Below are positions 48,989-61,800 of a stretch of 64,000 nucleotides of DNA, one piece after another. The stretch lies in assembly GCA_903813345.2 (NCBI GenBank), contig CAIIXF020000009.1:7310030-7374029 (forward strand), written 5' to 3'. Position 1 is the stretch's first letter. Each line of letters begins with the position of its first letter. This stretch comes from Owenia fusiformis (lineage: Eukaryota; Annelida; Polychaeta; Sabellida; Oweniidae). The position numbers and the translations under genes are program-made. The notes under the pieces are model-generated. The model was given only the letters and a program-made list of their open reading frames with translations, was not told the DNA's origin and did not search any database.

Positions 48989-50867
48989 TTGTCATATAAC
49001 AGAACTGTCATGTCAATAAGAGGCATTTCTCCTCCTAATATTTAGTTGTCCACAACTATAAAATGTCAGATCTTTCGTAAACGTTTTGTAAACAAACCAT
49101 ACATCATACAAAAATAATAAAGTCCTGATTAATGAACAGAAAGACAACAAGGACATACATTTACATAATAGAATAGATAACTAAATTTAGAATTATAAGT
49201 TCACCTTTATGTGGGACTTTGTCCATCAACATAGGCTAAAGGCAGGATAATTATTAAAAGAAAATCCAAAAATTAAAATTAAAGAAACCATTTTGTGTAT
49301 AGTTTTCTGTTGCCGTGATTATTAAACAACAGTTGTCATGATAACTATTAATATTGTCTAACACAGAACATGAGAATTAATCATAGCAATATTAATAAAA
49401 TTATACAGAGAACATTCAGATATTTGTTTAAACAAATCAACATATTATAAATCCAAAAGTAATTGATACTGTTTTCCCAATGGATTAGTTGTTTACTTTG
49501 AGAATAAGGATTTCAGTTTCTTATTGAAAAAAAACTTTTTTACTCTTGGTCTAAAATGTCTGCAGCCCATAAACATATACGTTTCAATTTTTGAACCCAC
49601 ATCGTTTTGGACCCACAACTGTTTTGGACCCACAACTTTTTTGGACCCACAGCCAGTAACAACTGAAAATGGAAGTAGTACATGCAGCTACAGACTATAT
49701 ATCTACCTGTATACAGACCAAATGTTTGATCTGTCAATTAACACTTAAAAGAGATGTTCGACAACAACTGATAAAAAATTCTACACTCATACACAATCTG
49801 GTTGGTTCATAAAATAAGATTGTAGATTTCAGATGTGTTGAGTGTAAAATCTGTTTCTCGTGATTTGAACATCACAACAAAAATTGTCACTTTTACACTC
49901 TAAAAGAAAGTTGACTACTAGTATCTACAATATTATAGATGTATCACTTTTTTGCTGTATTGCTTATTCTTGAATGTTTTCTCATTGAAATTACAAAATG
50001 AGCACATTGTTTCTCTAGATATTGTAAATGGTGAGATTTATTTGCAGTTTGTATCATATTGTACCATATTCTCTCTACTAAATGCACGTACACATTCTCC
50101 AAACATAGAACTTTTGGATCAACCCTCGTATTAATGTAAAATAAATATTCAAGTTATGTGTCACTTCTAATGACATCAATGTTACAAATGGAATATATTT
50201 TGTTAAAATACTGTAACGAATATGAATATTGAAGTATAGAAAAAGAGGTCCATACTAAAAACTACCAGATTTTTTCCACAAAGAACCACAAGATATAATA
50301 GAAATACATGTAGCTCTCTAGTCATCAATTTAGCCATTTTCACGTGTACTTTTTATTATGCATTTACTTCAGAAAATATGGTTCATACAAATGTTTAAAT
50401 GTACGTACAGGTATATCAGTGTACATATTCCTAAAATATATGATTTCTCTGGATCAAACTATCTTATCTTATCTTACAATTTATACAATAATCAAATCTT
50501 ATATTTACACTTATTATGCCTTAATTCACTGATTGCGTCAAACTATATACACTACCTTTATCATTATTATCTATATACATGTACATAGCTGCATACTGTA
50601 AATCTAGAATTATTTTAAGTTTTATATTTCTCGAATGTTTTTTTAATTTGAAGTTTCCAGTCCATGTTTCTGCATTTAGAATTACTCGAAAGAAACCAAC
50701 CATTTCAACATTTACAGTATACATACTTGTATTTCTAAATAAATGTGGACCTTTTCTCAAAGATTTTATCATCACAAACTGTTCAATGTTCTTCACTATA
50801 GATGTCACTGCAACAGCTTGAACTATTTTTCAAATTATCTTAAAAATATACATGTTTCTTTAATAGC

Positions 50868-51146
50868 AGTGATCTCCCAAGCATTGAAACAAATGGGTGA
50901 TTCATCATTTGAAAAAAAAAATCCTTTTGAGATTTTAACATGCAAAATGTCACCAGCTGCCAGTTGATACAGACGCCGACCACCAAACACCAACTGTCGA
51001 ACACCACCCACAAAAACGTTGGAGACTATAAGAATGTCACCAGTTGTGGTGGTGACATAAAAATAGGCATATTTTGACTTAGGTTTTGATTGCGAAAATA
51101 AGAATTTTGCACCCACTTGAGAAAAAATCCTGAGGAGATCACTGAA
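50868..51146. mobile_element. GATCTCC MITE split by a nested element
   Basis: The outer MITE reads GTGATCTCCCAAGCATTGAA at the left and AAATCCTGAGGAGATCACTG at the right. The ATGTCACCAC element at 50939-51060 interrupts it, so it is the older of the two. Confidence 0.65.
50939..51060 (+). mobile_element. ATGTCACCAC short interspersed element, nested copy
   Basis: ACATGCAAAATGTCACCAGC to GTGGTGGTGACATAAAAA, lying inside the GATCTCC MITE. Confidence 0.7.
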
Positions 51147-51360
51147 TAGGCTTAATCTGGACATCCCAAAACTGCACTATGATTATGCATTCTGATGTGT
51201 ACATGTATAACACATATGCTCATATAGAAATTGTAACGTCTGGAATGTAATTTGGCCTTTATATAAAGTTTGGTATACAAAATATCCACACCAGACTGTA
51301 CGAGAGAAAAGCACACATCCCAATATCACATGTATAGCTTGGCAGGCAAATTACGCTGTG

Positions 51361-52883
51361 CTACGTCACTGTTGTATTCTTATTAAAACTGATATGCACT
51401 CTTTGAGCATCAGCGTCTTCCTGTTGTGTCACTTCGAGAGTGGCATATTCATTTTCCGCTGGTTTCATGCTGGCCTGGTCTAGCCCTGTGTAGTGGTTAT
51501 AGAGTGGGTTTTCTATAGCATTTCTGTCCCCTGGAATAGGCTGTTCATCAGGGTTAACGTGAATGTTATTGTTTGGCTGGTGATTGGGGTCCTCATAAAC
51601 AGCACTTGATGAAGGCAGTCCAGATTCCTGTAAACATAAATAGAAGTACATGTATTAACTAAACAGGAAACAAGATATAGTACATGACATGTACATACAT
51701 TGTATATGGATAAAATAAAATTGAAGGAACGGATTTCTTGGAATACCGATGACAAGATTTATCGCAAAAAGTTCCAAAATGTCCACGAGAATCCAAGATG
51801 GCAATCCAAAAGTTAATCAACTCTATAATTTAGTATCCTTTTATCCTCTATCATGTGAACTAATTTGAAGAAAATCAAAAGAGCAGATTTCCTGGAATTG
51901 TGATGACAAGATTTATCGAAAAAATTCCAAAATGGCAACCCGAGCTTACCTGACCAGCACTAGGAGGGTTCTTGTGTTTCTTGTAGCCTGGGTTGTCAAA
52001 TGACACAGATTCCTCAAATTTAAGTCCCTTTTTACGCATTCTACAAATGAATGAAAATCAAAATTTTATAATGCCTTCAGGTGATTGGAATCATGTATTT
52101 GCTTATAAGTTTGAATAAATAAATTCTCATAAAAAAATGAAAATCATAATGACCAATTTTTAAAATACAACTGATGATTAAAATACCAGTACAGCTATAA
52201 CATTTACATATATATTTAGATATATATTTTGTTTTGTTAATCTAAAGAAGTCATAACATAATATCTATTGTATTAGCCTTGACTACACACCCCCCCTCCG
52301 ATTTACCCGCTCTACCACAGCGTCGTTTAGTAACAATGACCTAGATATATGTGCCCGGGATGTTTGTCGCTATTTAGGTGACTAACCCTGTATTCTCGAA
52401 TGCAACTAATGCATGCCGGCTATATATATAAGCATCATACATCTTTTGGTATCACTTTATAACATAAAGCTAAATTACTCCCAACAACTAAATAAAATAA
52501 CACTCGAATTCCTTTTCATCATGTCTACATATTCTATCTGAATTTGTTCACTAAGATAAGAGTTGATGAGATAATGCAACTGTGGATAATCTTTCTAATG
52601 ATATATTACACTAGGCACCATCTATTAAGGTTTTAACTGGAGCTGGGGGACAGGACTTACTTGAGACCCTCTATGTTTTGTATTGCTACATGCTAGAATC
52701 TCTGTATCGTAAAAACCTAAATTGGAATAAACTATATTTGAAAAAAAAGAATCAAATTGACAAGGATTTTAGAAATAAAATGTTGCTATTACCTGAACCA
52801 GTAGAAAGCAAATGCAGCCCCTCCAAGTAGGATGAGAAGTGGTATGGTGACCCCTACTCCTATTGCAACTCGTTTCCCATGTT
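51361..52883 (-). other. Receptor membrane span and cytoplasmic tail
   Basis: Exon 52883-52793 encodes the span IPLLILLGGAAFAFYWF, followed by the basic stop-transfer RMRKK. The tail exons hold FDNPGY (51983-52000) and IENPLY (51499-51516). Both fit the hydrophobic-x-N-P-x-Y pattern bound by PTB domains. VYEDP and NEYATL add further tyrosines. NEYATL is only ITIM-like, since the -2 residue is Asn. Confidence 0.85.
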
Positions 52884-55800
52884 CTGGAACGAACGCAGCA
52901 GAAATGGTTAATCACTATATTATTACTGTATACATATCTCATTTTTCATATCTGGTAGGGTTTTCTGGTAGGTTCCTTGCAGATTTACGGCGTTTAGGTG
53001 CAAAGTATCACTTTTATCAAAACAAGTGATAATAACAATGTATAAAAAACATGCAAAATGTCACCACCTTCCATTTGTTACAGACACTGTACGCCGAACA
53101 CCAAGCATGAAACACCATCTTTTGGTATAATACACATGGTTTATCCTTGCGATCCTAAATACTTTTAAGAATGATACAAAGTGTCCCATTTTTATTTGTC
53201 CAGCCTGTATAGTACAAAGTGTCCCATTTTCATTTGCCCACCCTGTATAGTACAAAGTGTCCCATTTTTATTTGCCCACCCTGTATTGTACATACCAGCT
53301 TGAATCCTGGATAAAGTGTCCCATTTTTATTTGTCCAGCATGTATAGTACAAAGTGTCCCATTTTTATTTGCCCACCTTGATTGTACATACCAGCTTGAA
53401 TCCTGAATAAAGTGTCCCATTTTTATTTGTCCAGCATGTATAGTACAAAGTGTCCCATTTTTATTTGCCCACCCTGGATAGTACAAAGTGTCCAATTTTT
53501 ATTTGCCCACTCTGTATAGTACAAAGTGTCCCATTTTTATTTGCCTACCCTGTACAGTACAAAGTGTCCAATTTTTATTTGCCCACTCTGTAAAGTACAA
53601 AGTGTCCCATTTTTATTTGCCCACCCTGTATTGTACATACCAGCTTGAATCCTGAATAAAGTGTCCCATTTTTATTTGTCCAGCATGTATAGTACAGTGT
53701 CCCATTTTTATTTGCCCACCCTGTATAGTACAAAGTGTCCAATTTTTATTTGCCCACTCTGTAAAGTACAAAGTGTGCCATTTTTATTTGCCCACCCTGT
53801 ATTGTACATACCAGCTTGAATCCTAGCCATATCAGCTGCAGTGAGGCCTGTCATGACAGTCACTTGGAATGAGCTTGATCCCTGTACTGTAGAACTCCAT
53901 GCAGCCACATAGAATGTATAAAGTTCCATCTCCATCAGACTTCCAACAGTAGCTTGTCTTTGAGAACTGGCAGTGTTCACCTGTCAAATCAATACAAGTA
54001 AAGTAAAATTTGTCTTAGTGAACACCTCTCTATAGGGAACACCTGTGTCTAGTAAACACATGTGTCTAGTGAACACCTCTCTCTGGTGAACACCTCTCTC
54101 TATTGAACATCTCCAGTGAACACCTCTCTCTAGTGAACACCTCTCTCTAGTGAACACCTCCTTTCGGAACATACTCATCTGACTTCTGTATAAAATAGCA
54201 TCTCTGTAGTGAATACCTAGCAAAACTTACTATTCTGAGAAAACCATAGTATACTTTTTGAGTAACGATGACTTGCGACCAAATCACAATTTACGATGGT
54301 TCCAAAAATGGACCCCAGAGTAGCAAATAACTCATTTTTTGAGTGGCAATTTTGTACGTTGGATCAATTAAATTCAGTTACTGTACTCTAAGCAATCTTA
54401 ATTTTAACTTGCAAAATCGTAGAAAATAGATCAAGTAAATACTGGTTCGGCAAAATAGACGAAACAAATTCCAACACAGGGTTTACTCACCAATTTGTAT
54501 TTTTGGTTTAATGAGCTCTTGTAATAGAGTGAATAGTGTGTGATTGCCTTGTAGTTGTGGCGTGGTCTCTCCCACATGCACTTCACAGCTGTAGCATTCA
54601 CCAAAGCACACTGCAGGTTTTTGGGATAGCTGGGGACCAGCTCTACAAAAGAGATGCACTATATAAATAAATAAAATGAAACAACAGGCAAAATTAATGG
54701 AAATCATAAAATTAACATGGAAAAGTTGAAAAGTCCCTGAAAACAACAGGCGATTTTTTTAAAACAACCGATGAAAATCGCCTGTTGCTTAATGCTAACG
54801 AAACTCTGCTAATGAAACCACGGCTAACTGTATATACATGTACTTAAAAAGGATAGAGGAGAGTTGAGGGTTTCAAATTAAAAATTTGCCACAATTCTGC
54901 AGTTTATTTTCCTTGTCATGCCTATTTTCTAAAAAAAAGTTGAACAGTTTATTCTTCATATCTGGATAATTCTTTGATTTTCAAGGTATCTACATGTATC
55001 TGTCTGATATTTCCATACAATATTGGATTTTATATAATGTGCTAAAATAGTTTTCTACGGTACGCACATTAGATACAAACTTGCGCATTTTCAATAGACC
55101 TTTTGATTTCAGTACTAAAAAAATATAAAAAAAGAACTTGAAGTAACTGTAATTATAATTGTTATTATTATTAATTAATATTATTACCACCTTGCCGGGC
55201 CAGTTCTAGGGGTTTTAGTGCTAGTTTAGAAGGCATTCATTTTACTATATCGACCTGAGAAATGTGTGACGTCATAGTGGTGGTCCATTCTGGACCGGCA
55301 ATTTTCCCTGGGAAATTAGATATCGTTCAATGCGTAAGATTTTCTTGCTGTTTCAGTCCTGGTCGTTAACGGTGGTAATAATACTAATAACGTCATTTCT
55401 GCGAGCAATATAGTGAAATATTGGACCGAAGGCCCTCGGTCCAATATTTCACTATATTGATTGTACTATTAATTATTAATGGCATTATTCATACCATTGA
55501 CTGCAATCTTGACTTGGTTAGAGGAATGACTGGAACCATGGTGATTGGTTGCCAACACAAACACTGTGTACAACTTGTTATGCTCCAGTAACTTAGCCTC
55601 ATATGAGAACTCATTACCATCCTAAAATAAGAACACAATACCCCATGAATTTGTAATCAACATAATCTCCCCAGCATTAAAGCAAGTGAGCGCAGCACCC
55701 ACCTGAGATTTTTAAAATAGACTAGCACCCAACTGAAAATCCATTTGCACCAACTTGAGAATGAGAAAAATCATGAAATTGGCACTTTGACCAATTTTGA

Positions 55801-58800
55801 AAATGAGATTGTGAAAATGAGAATATAATACTATATTTGGAAAAAAGCAACAACACTACATAGATTAGCAAATCCCAATATTTTCTTTCTTTCTTATTTC
55901 CTTCATACTATGGGACATGGAAATAAACAGGCAGTTGCAGTGTCTCCTTTTGGAAAAAACAATGTTGTAACATAAAACTCTATTTTGAATAAACAAAAAG
56001 AAAATGGGGACCATTTTTAAAACTCAAAACAAATGTTTTATATACTTACTACTTCATGTTCTATGGTGCTGCCACCTTGAGGGTGATACGAGACTAAATA
56101 TTTTTCCACCTTGTCAGGGTTCTTACTCGGAGGACCCCACCTTATAACCATAGAGCCATCATTTTCCTCATTTAGGCGAGCTGTCACAAAGCGAGGAGGT
56201 GAAGGTATGTTGTCTGCAAGAAAAATGTTTGTTTTTTTGTATTACTATTTATTTTCCAAACATATTTTACATCACAAATCGAATACTTACAAGAAAAACT
56301 TGCAAGAAAAATGTAATAAAGGAGATCTGCTTCATAAACAATTCTCAACAAAAACCTCAGTAATTTTTCAAATTTCTAGTAATTTGATGTAAATTGTGTA
56401 CTCAAGGCAATTTTGGAAGAATTCTTACTGAAATCTAAATAAGATTTTTCACAATTACAGTAGATGTTTCTTCCAGATTTATTATTAACCAAATATAAAC
56501 TAAATACACATCCTTTGGGACACTTTCAAACCCATCGTTGCAACAGTTTTGGTATAATGGCCAAAATGTGATATGGAAAGCATTGAAACATTCAAATGAA
56601 GTAGAGAAACAACATGTGCCTTGATTACACTGGACTATGGGTGGGGAATACATGTACAGGCCTGTTGCCAGGATTTGCCAAAGGGTTCACTTTTTGAAAA
56701 ATTCCACTTTTGACAAATTTGGCCCAAGTATGGGCAAAAAGGTGAAACTGCAGGATTTTGAAAGAATTTTTGGCTAGGTGGCTGGGTCACTCGAAGCCCC
56801 ACGATCCCCCCCCCCCTGGCTACATGTATCATGTATGTCCCAGGTCAAATAACTATAAAACAACTAAGAAAAAATTAGCTTTGATATCTTACCATGTCCT
56901 TCCTCCATGCAGTCGATGATATCAGTGGCGCTGAAGAGGCACAAAGACATAGAGAGACCTTCACCAGGAGGTATCTGACCCATACAGGCTGGATGACAGG
57001 TTTTGTCAACCTTTTTCTCAACACAGCATTTGGTATGGTTCCTTCCGTCTACATAACAAAATATAAATAAGAACTACATGTACGATGCCCGATCAGAAAG
57101 TAAGCAATGAACTGCCTCATTTTCATATGGGGGTAGGCAGAGCACCCTTTTGTTAATCAATATAGCAATAATAAATCAACATTTTAAGAAATTTCATGAT
57201 TTGAGGTACATCTGTTCTCTGAATGTCAGAGCCTCTTCACTAGGCTCTAAGGAGGATTGGCTCTCAGAGTGCAACATCAACATCTGCAATATTCTGTCCC
57301 ATATATGAACATGTCATGATTAAAAATTTTATTTCAAAAAGTCGCCATTTTTTTCACTTCGACATTTGAATTGTGAATTTTGGTCTTATTTCCTGATTGG
57401 GTAACTGGGTTTTTCCCTGCCTATTCTGATTGGTTAATGCTAGATCAAAGGATAATCTGTAACTCAGAGTGTAGATGAAGCGCTCTTTTAAAGCAGCAAA
57501 AACAAATGTTTTAAAAATAGATTGTAGACATTTACATGAATTAGCATAGTGTTGAGTAAATTGCTCACCTGCCGCACATTGGATCATTTTGGTTAAGTCA
57601 TTTATGCATGTGACCTGATCTGGTATGCTTGTGAGTACATCAAGGTCAATGTCAAAGCTACATGCTGGCATACAGTGGGCTTGCACTCCCTTGCTCTCGC
57701 AGCAGGCTGTCACATTGGCCACTGCAGGAGCAATACTCCATTCTGTTACATTGTCATGGTCAAATAATGGGGCTGAAATCAGAGAAGATACCACATTGTC
57801 ATGATCAAATAATGGGGCTGAAATCAGAGACGAAATCAGATTGTCATGGTCAAATAATGGGGCTGAAATCAGAGAAGATATCACATTGTCATGGTAAAAT
57901 AATTGGGCTGAAATCAGAGAAGATATCACATTGTCATGATCAAATAATGGGGCTGAAATCAGAGAAGATATCACATTGTCATGGTCAAATAATGGGGCTG
58001 AAATCAGAGAAGATATCACTTTGTCATGGTCAAATAATGGGGCTGAAATCAGAGAAGATATCACATTGTCATGGTCAAATAATGCGGCTGAAATCAGAGA
58101 AGATATCACATTGTCATGGTCAAATAATGGGCGCTAACTTACGACCACCTTTAAAAAAAGATAATCAGCAGCGTAACCTGAGGACCTAATGATAGGTGAA
58201 GCCAAAATTAATTGAAGAGGCAAATTTAGGCTAAATGAGATAGATTATCTGTTTGGATATTTCATATGAACAGTTTTAATTAAAAAAATGTCTGAAAATC
58301 TCTAAAACTTGGTGAGCCAATTTCATTGCCTCGCTTGCCTCATGTCTGGCTAAACCTATGATAATGAACTCACGATTGAGTGTCAGGGAGACGTTAGAGC
58401 TTCCATAGCTGTTATTAGCCTGGCACATGTAGATGCCATAGTCCCACTTCATCACATTCATGATTTCTAAGAAGAATGAGGTATGACCAATAGTGGCATT
58501 CTCAATTCTGTAGTCACGGTTACGCAGTTTGGTTGCCTGGTCCAGATAGGGGGCATCATCCCGTAACCAGCGAAGAGATGTGGGGTACCCTTCTATATCA
58601 CAGCGTAAGAGGATGTCTATGCCTTTGTCAGCCTCTACATATTGGTTTGGTGTAGTAATATGAATTGCAGGCTTGACTGCAACACAAAAAATATACACAA
58701 TCCTAAGTCAAAATTAAAAATTATCAAACATAATTACTGTTCAATTTTTATTGTGCCAGGTACGCTTTTCGCTTCCATTTCCACAATGAACTTTGACGAT

Positions 58801-61800
58801 AATTGACAATGAGTTTTCACATACTGTACATTTTACAATGAGATTTCACTTAGATTTGACAATAAGATTTCACTTACATTTCACAATGAGAATCACAAAC
58901 AGTTGATCATCAGATTTTAAATAAATTTGACAATGATATTTCATTAGTCACTTGACAATGAAATATCATTTACATCTGACAATGAAATATCACTTACATT
59001 CGATTATGAGATTAATATGGCCAGTGTTGTTTCCGATGGAATTATTCACAAAGCATTCGTACTGTCCAGCCTCGTCCTTGCCGACATTTTGGAGTAACAG
59101 AGACGATTCATTGGTAAGGAACTTATCAAACCTCGTCCACTGTACATCAGGCATGGGCTCCCCACTCCCGATACACTCCAGGGTGACATTCTCCCCCTGT
59201 CTAACTCTACCCCCGGGATTCTGGCTCACAGACACCATTGGGACATCTGAAATGTATGCTTTGATGGCTGAATAGATGGTCAACTAGGGACATCCAAGTT
59301 AATGTAAATGTGAGCAAATTTTGAATTGGGCTTAATATTGTTTTACGTGAGGCTCAATGCAACATATACAAAATTTACGTAAATAGTACTGTTTAGCCTG
59401 CCATGTGTGTTTGGAGTACTGTTTTTTTTGTTTTTATTTATTTCATTAAAACATTATAACATTTGTACATATTCGTGGTCGTGACACCTACATAGGTATA
59501 TAATTGACCACATCTAAAATTTTCAAGCATACCTATGTATGTATAGTGCTAATCAGTTTACTTGTGTATAAATATAGTGCTGTTTAGCCTTCCTGTAAAT
59601 ACAGTACTGTTTAGCCTACCTGTAAATACTAGGGGTGAGACGAGTCGAAAAAATCTGATTCGAGTCGAATCCGATTCGAGTCAGAAAATGACGATTCGAG
59701 TTTCGAATCCGTTTCGAGTCGCGAAAGTGCGAACAACATCGCTTTTGACCGTTCGTATTTTTAATGCGTCAATGGTGGAAAGCCGGAAATATAAACAAAC
59801 ACAATTCTGATTTTACTACATATATTGTTTCATTTATGAGTACATACAATATAATAATTTACTACAAGCATATCCAAGTCATTGAAACTTATATATTCAA
59901 CGCAATATCGAGTAAAAACATGCATATTGACAGTATTTTTCTGAATTTTTTTATTTTTTCGAATTTTTTTCTCAACTCGAAAATGATTCGATTCATCAAC
60001 TTCGACTCGATTCGACTCGACTCGAAGCCCCAAACCCGCGAGTCCTCGACTCATCGGGTTGTCGTCTCACCCCTAGTAAATACAGTACTGTTTAGCCTAC
60101 CTGATGCATATGTATGTATGAAGAAGCTTGGTGAGGGCATACTGGATCCATGAGTGTTAACTGCTACTACCCACACTTCATACAGGGTACTTGGAATTAG
60201 CTCAGGTATGGTATAGGGACTGAAGACATTCTGAAATAAATAGCCTTGTGTAAGTTAATGTCTTCAAAAACAAAGCTACGAATGACAAGTCCATGTATTT
60301 TTGATTGTTTGAATCAAAAAGCTATATGTATTTAGTCAATTTCTTTTTACTATAAAAATGTTTAATATACACAGCTATATATAATTATAACTACATGTCA
60401 TTATCAATTAATGTTAATGTCATTAAGACGCAATTTGAACAAAGAAAACAAGCCAGAAAATATTTACTTTTAGTTACTTTGAATAAGGATTTAAACAAAG
60501 TTTCAATAATAAAATTTCTAAAGCAGATTTATATTCATACCGCTTTAACCATTCGAGGAATGGTATCAGCCTTCCTGTAATAGACGTCATACACAACCAT
60601 GTCTCCGTTGCTCACTGGCTCGTCCCACTTGAATGTGGCAAAGTCAATACCAACCTCAGTCACCCTAAATTTCATTGGAGGACTGGGCAGCTTTCCTAAA
60701 ATTTACAAAGGGCAACATTGGAGGGGATTTCAAAATTGTACATAGTACAATTGTAGATATTACAATTGTGTTGATTGAATACTATAGTGATATATGATAT
60801 CTCTCCAGTTGGTTAAACCTTGTTTTTATGAAAAAATTGTAAAAACCATGAATTAAGGTACAGATCAAGACTACTTTAATTGTACAGTACATGGTGGGCC
60901 AAAAAATTCATACAATTGATTGCTACATCCTCTGTGAAAATGTTATTGAAATTCCAGCATTATAAAAAGTTAAAGCAAAATAAAGACTTTTTTGACCCAC
61001 CCTATATAATATATCGATAATATAAAACTTACCAATGCCCTCAACATAGCAACTAAAATATTCAGTAGCATATTGAATACAGCCAATTTTTGACTTGTCT
61101 GGTTTTCCCCGACAGAAATCAAGGCAATCACTGGATACACTACGTCTCCTGCAGCATTCGCTGTGGTCACGATTGTCTACAATCATAAAAAGCACTTGTT
61201 AAAATATTGGCATGAGAGTTAAAGGCAGATCATGAAACATGTGAAAATATGTTTCCAATTATATCAATTTCTATTCAATTTATTTTATAATAATTCTTAT
61301 ATTATATACCTGTGTATATTGAGCATTTTTTGCTGATAAAAATGTTCAGTGCTGGTAGGCGAGAAAAAATGTTGTTTTAGGAGGTGTTTACTACAGAAAG
61401 GGTTATTTATATAGTAGTCAATAGAGTATGCGCTGACGAAGGGTGTCTACTAGAGACAGGTGTTCACTAGAAAGAGGTGTTCTCTAGAGAGAGGTGTTCT
61501 CAAGAGAGGTGTTCTCAAGAGAGGTGTTCTCTAAGACATATTTTATAGTACACTATAAAATCTAGCTAATATAATAAAATCATGTTGGGGAGATCACTGG
61601 GCACTTAGAATAGTGGATTAATCCGGTAGCCGCTATTTGAATTCACGAATACAAGCTAAGTGACTACATGTACATACCTGCCCTGCACATGAACACCTTA
61701 TCTAGGTCAGTTATACAAGTCACAGGATCTGCACTACTAGAGGCTCCCGTGCACATAGGCATACAAGCTACACATACAAGCTTCATATAAGTGACTACAT

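Larger units (their letters stand above)
45184..51360. other. Gene-free interval between convergent genes
   Basis: No exon-like frame with flanking splice sites or domain match was found. It holds MITEs (45909, 46213, 47643, 48809, 50868) and AT-rich DNA. Its right part, below 51361, must include the receptor gene's 3' untranslated region. Confidence 0.5.

Noticed and set aside
58087-58130. A ninth acceptor at the outer edge of the 45-bp array
   Set aside because: The outermost unit is altered (AGCGCCC), and an AG there would lead to an immediate in-frame TGA.
57662-58189. 175-residue plus-strand frame antisense to the DB exon
   Set aside because: Mirror frame of the 45-bp array. The minus strand has the DB homology and splice logic.
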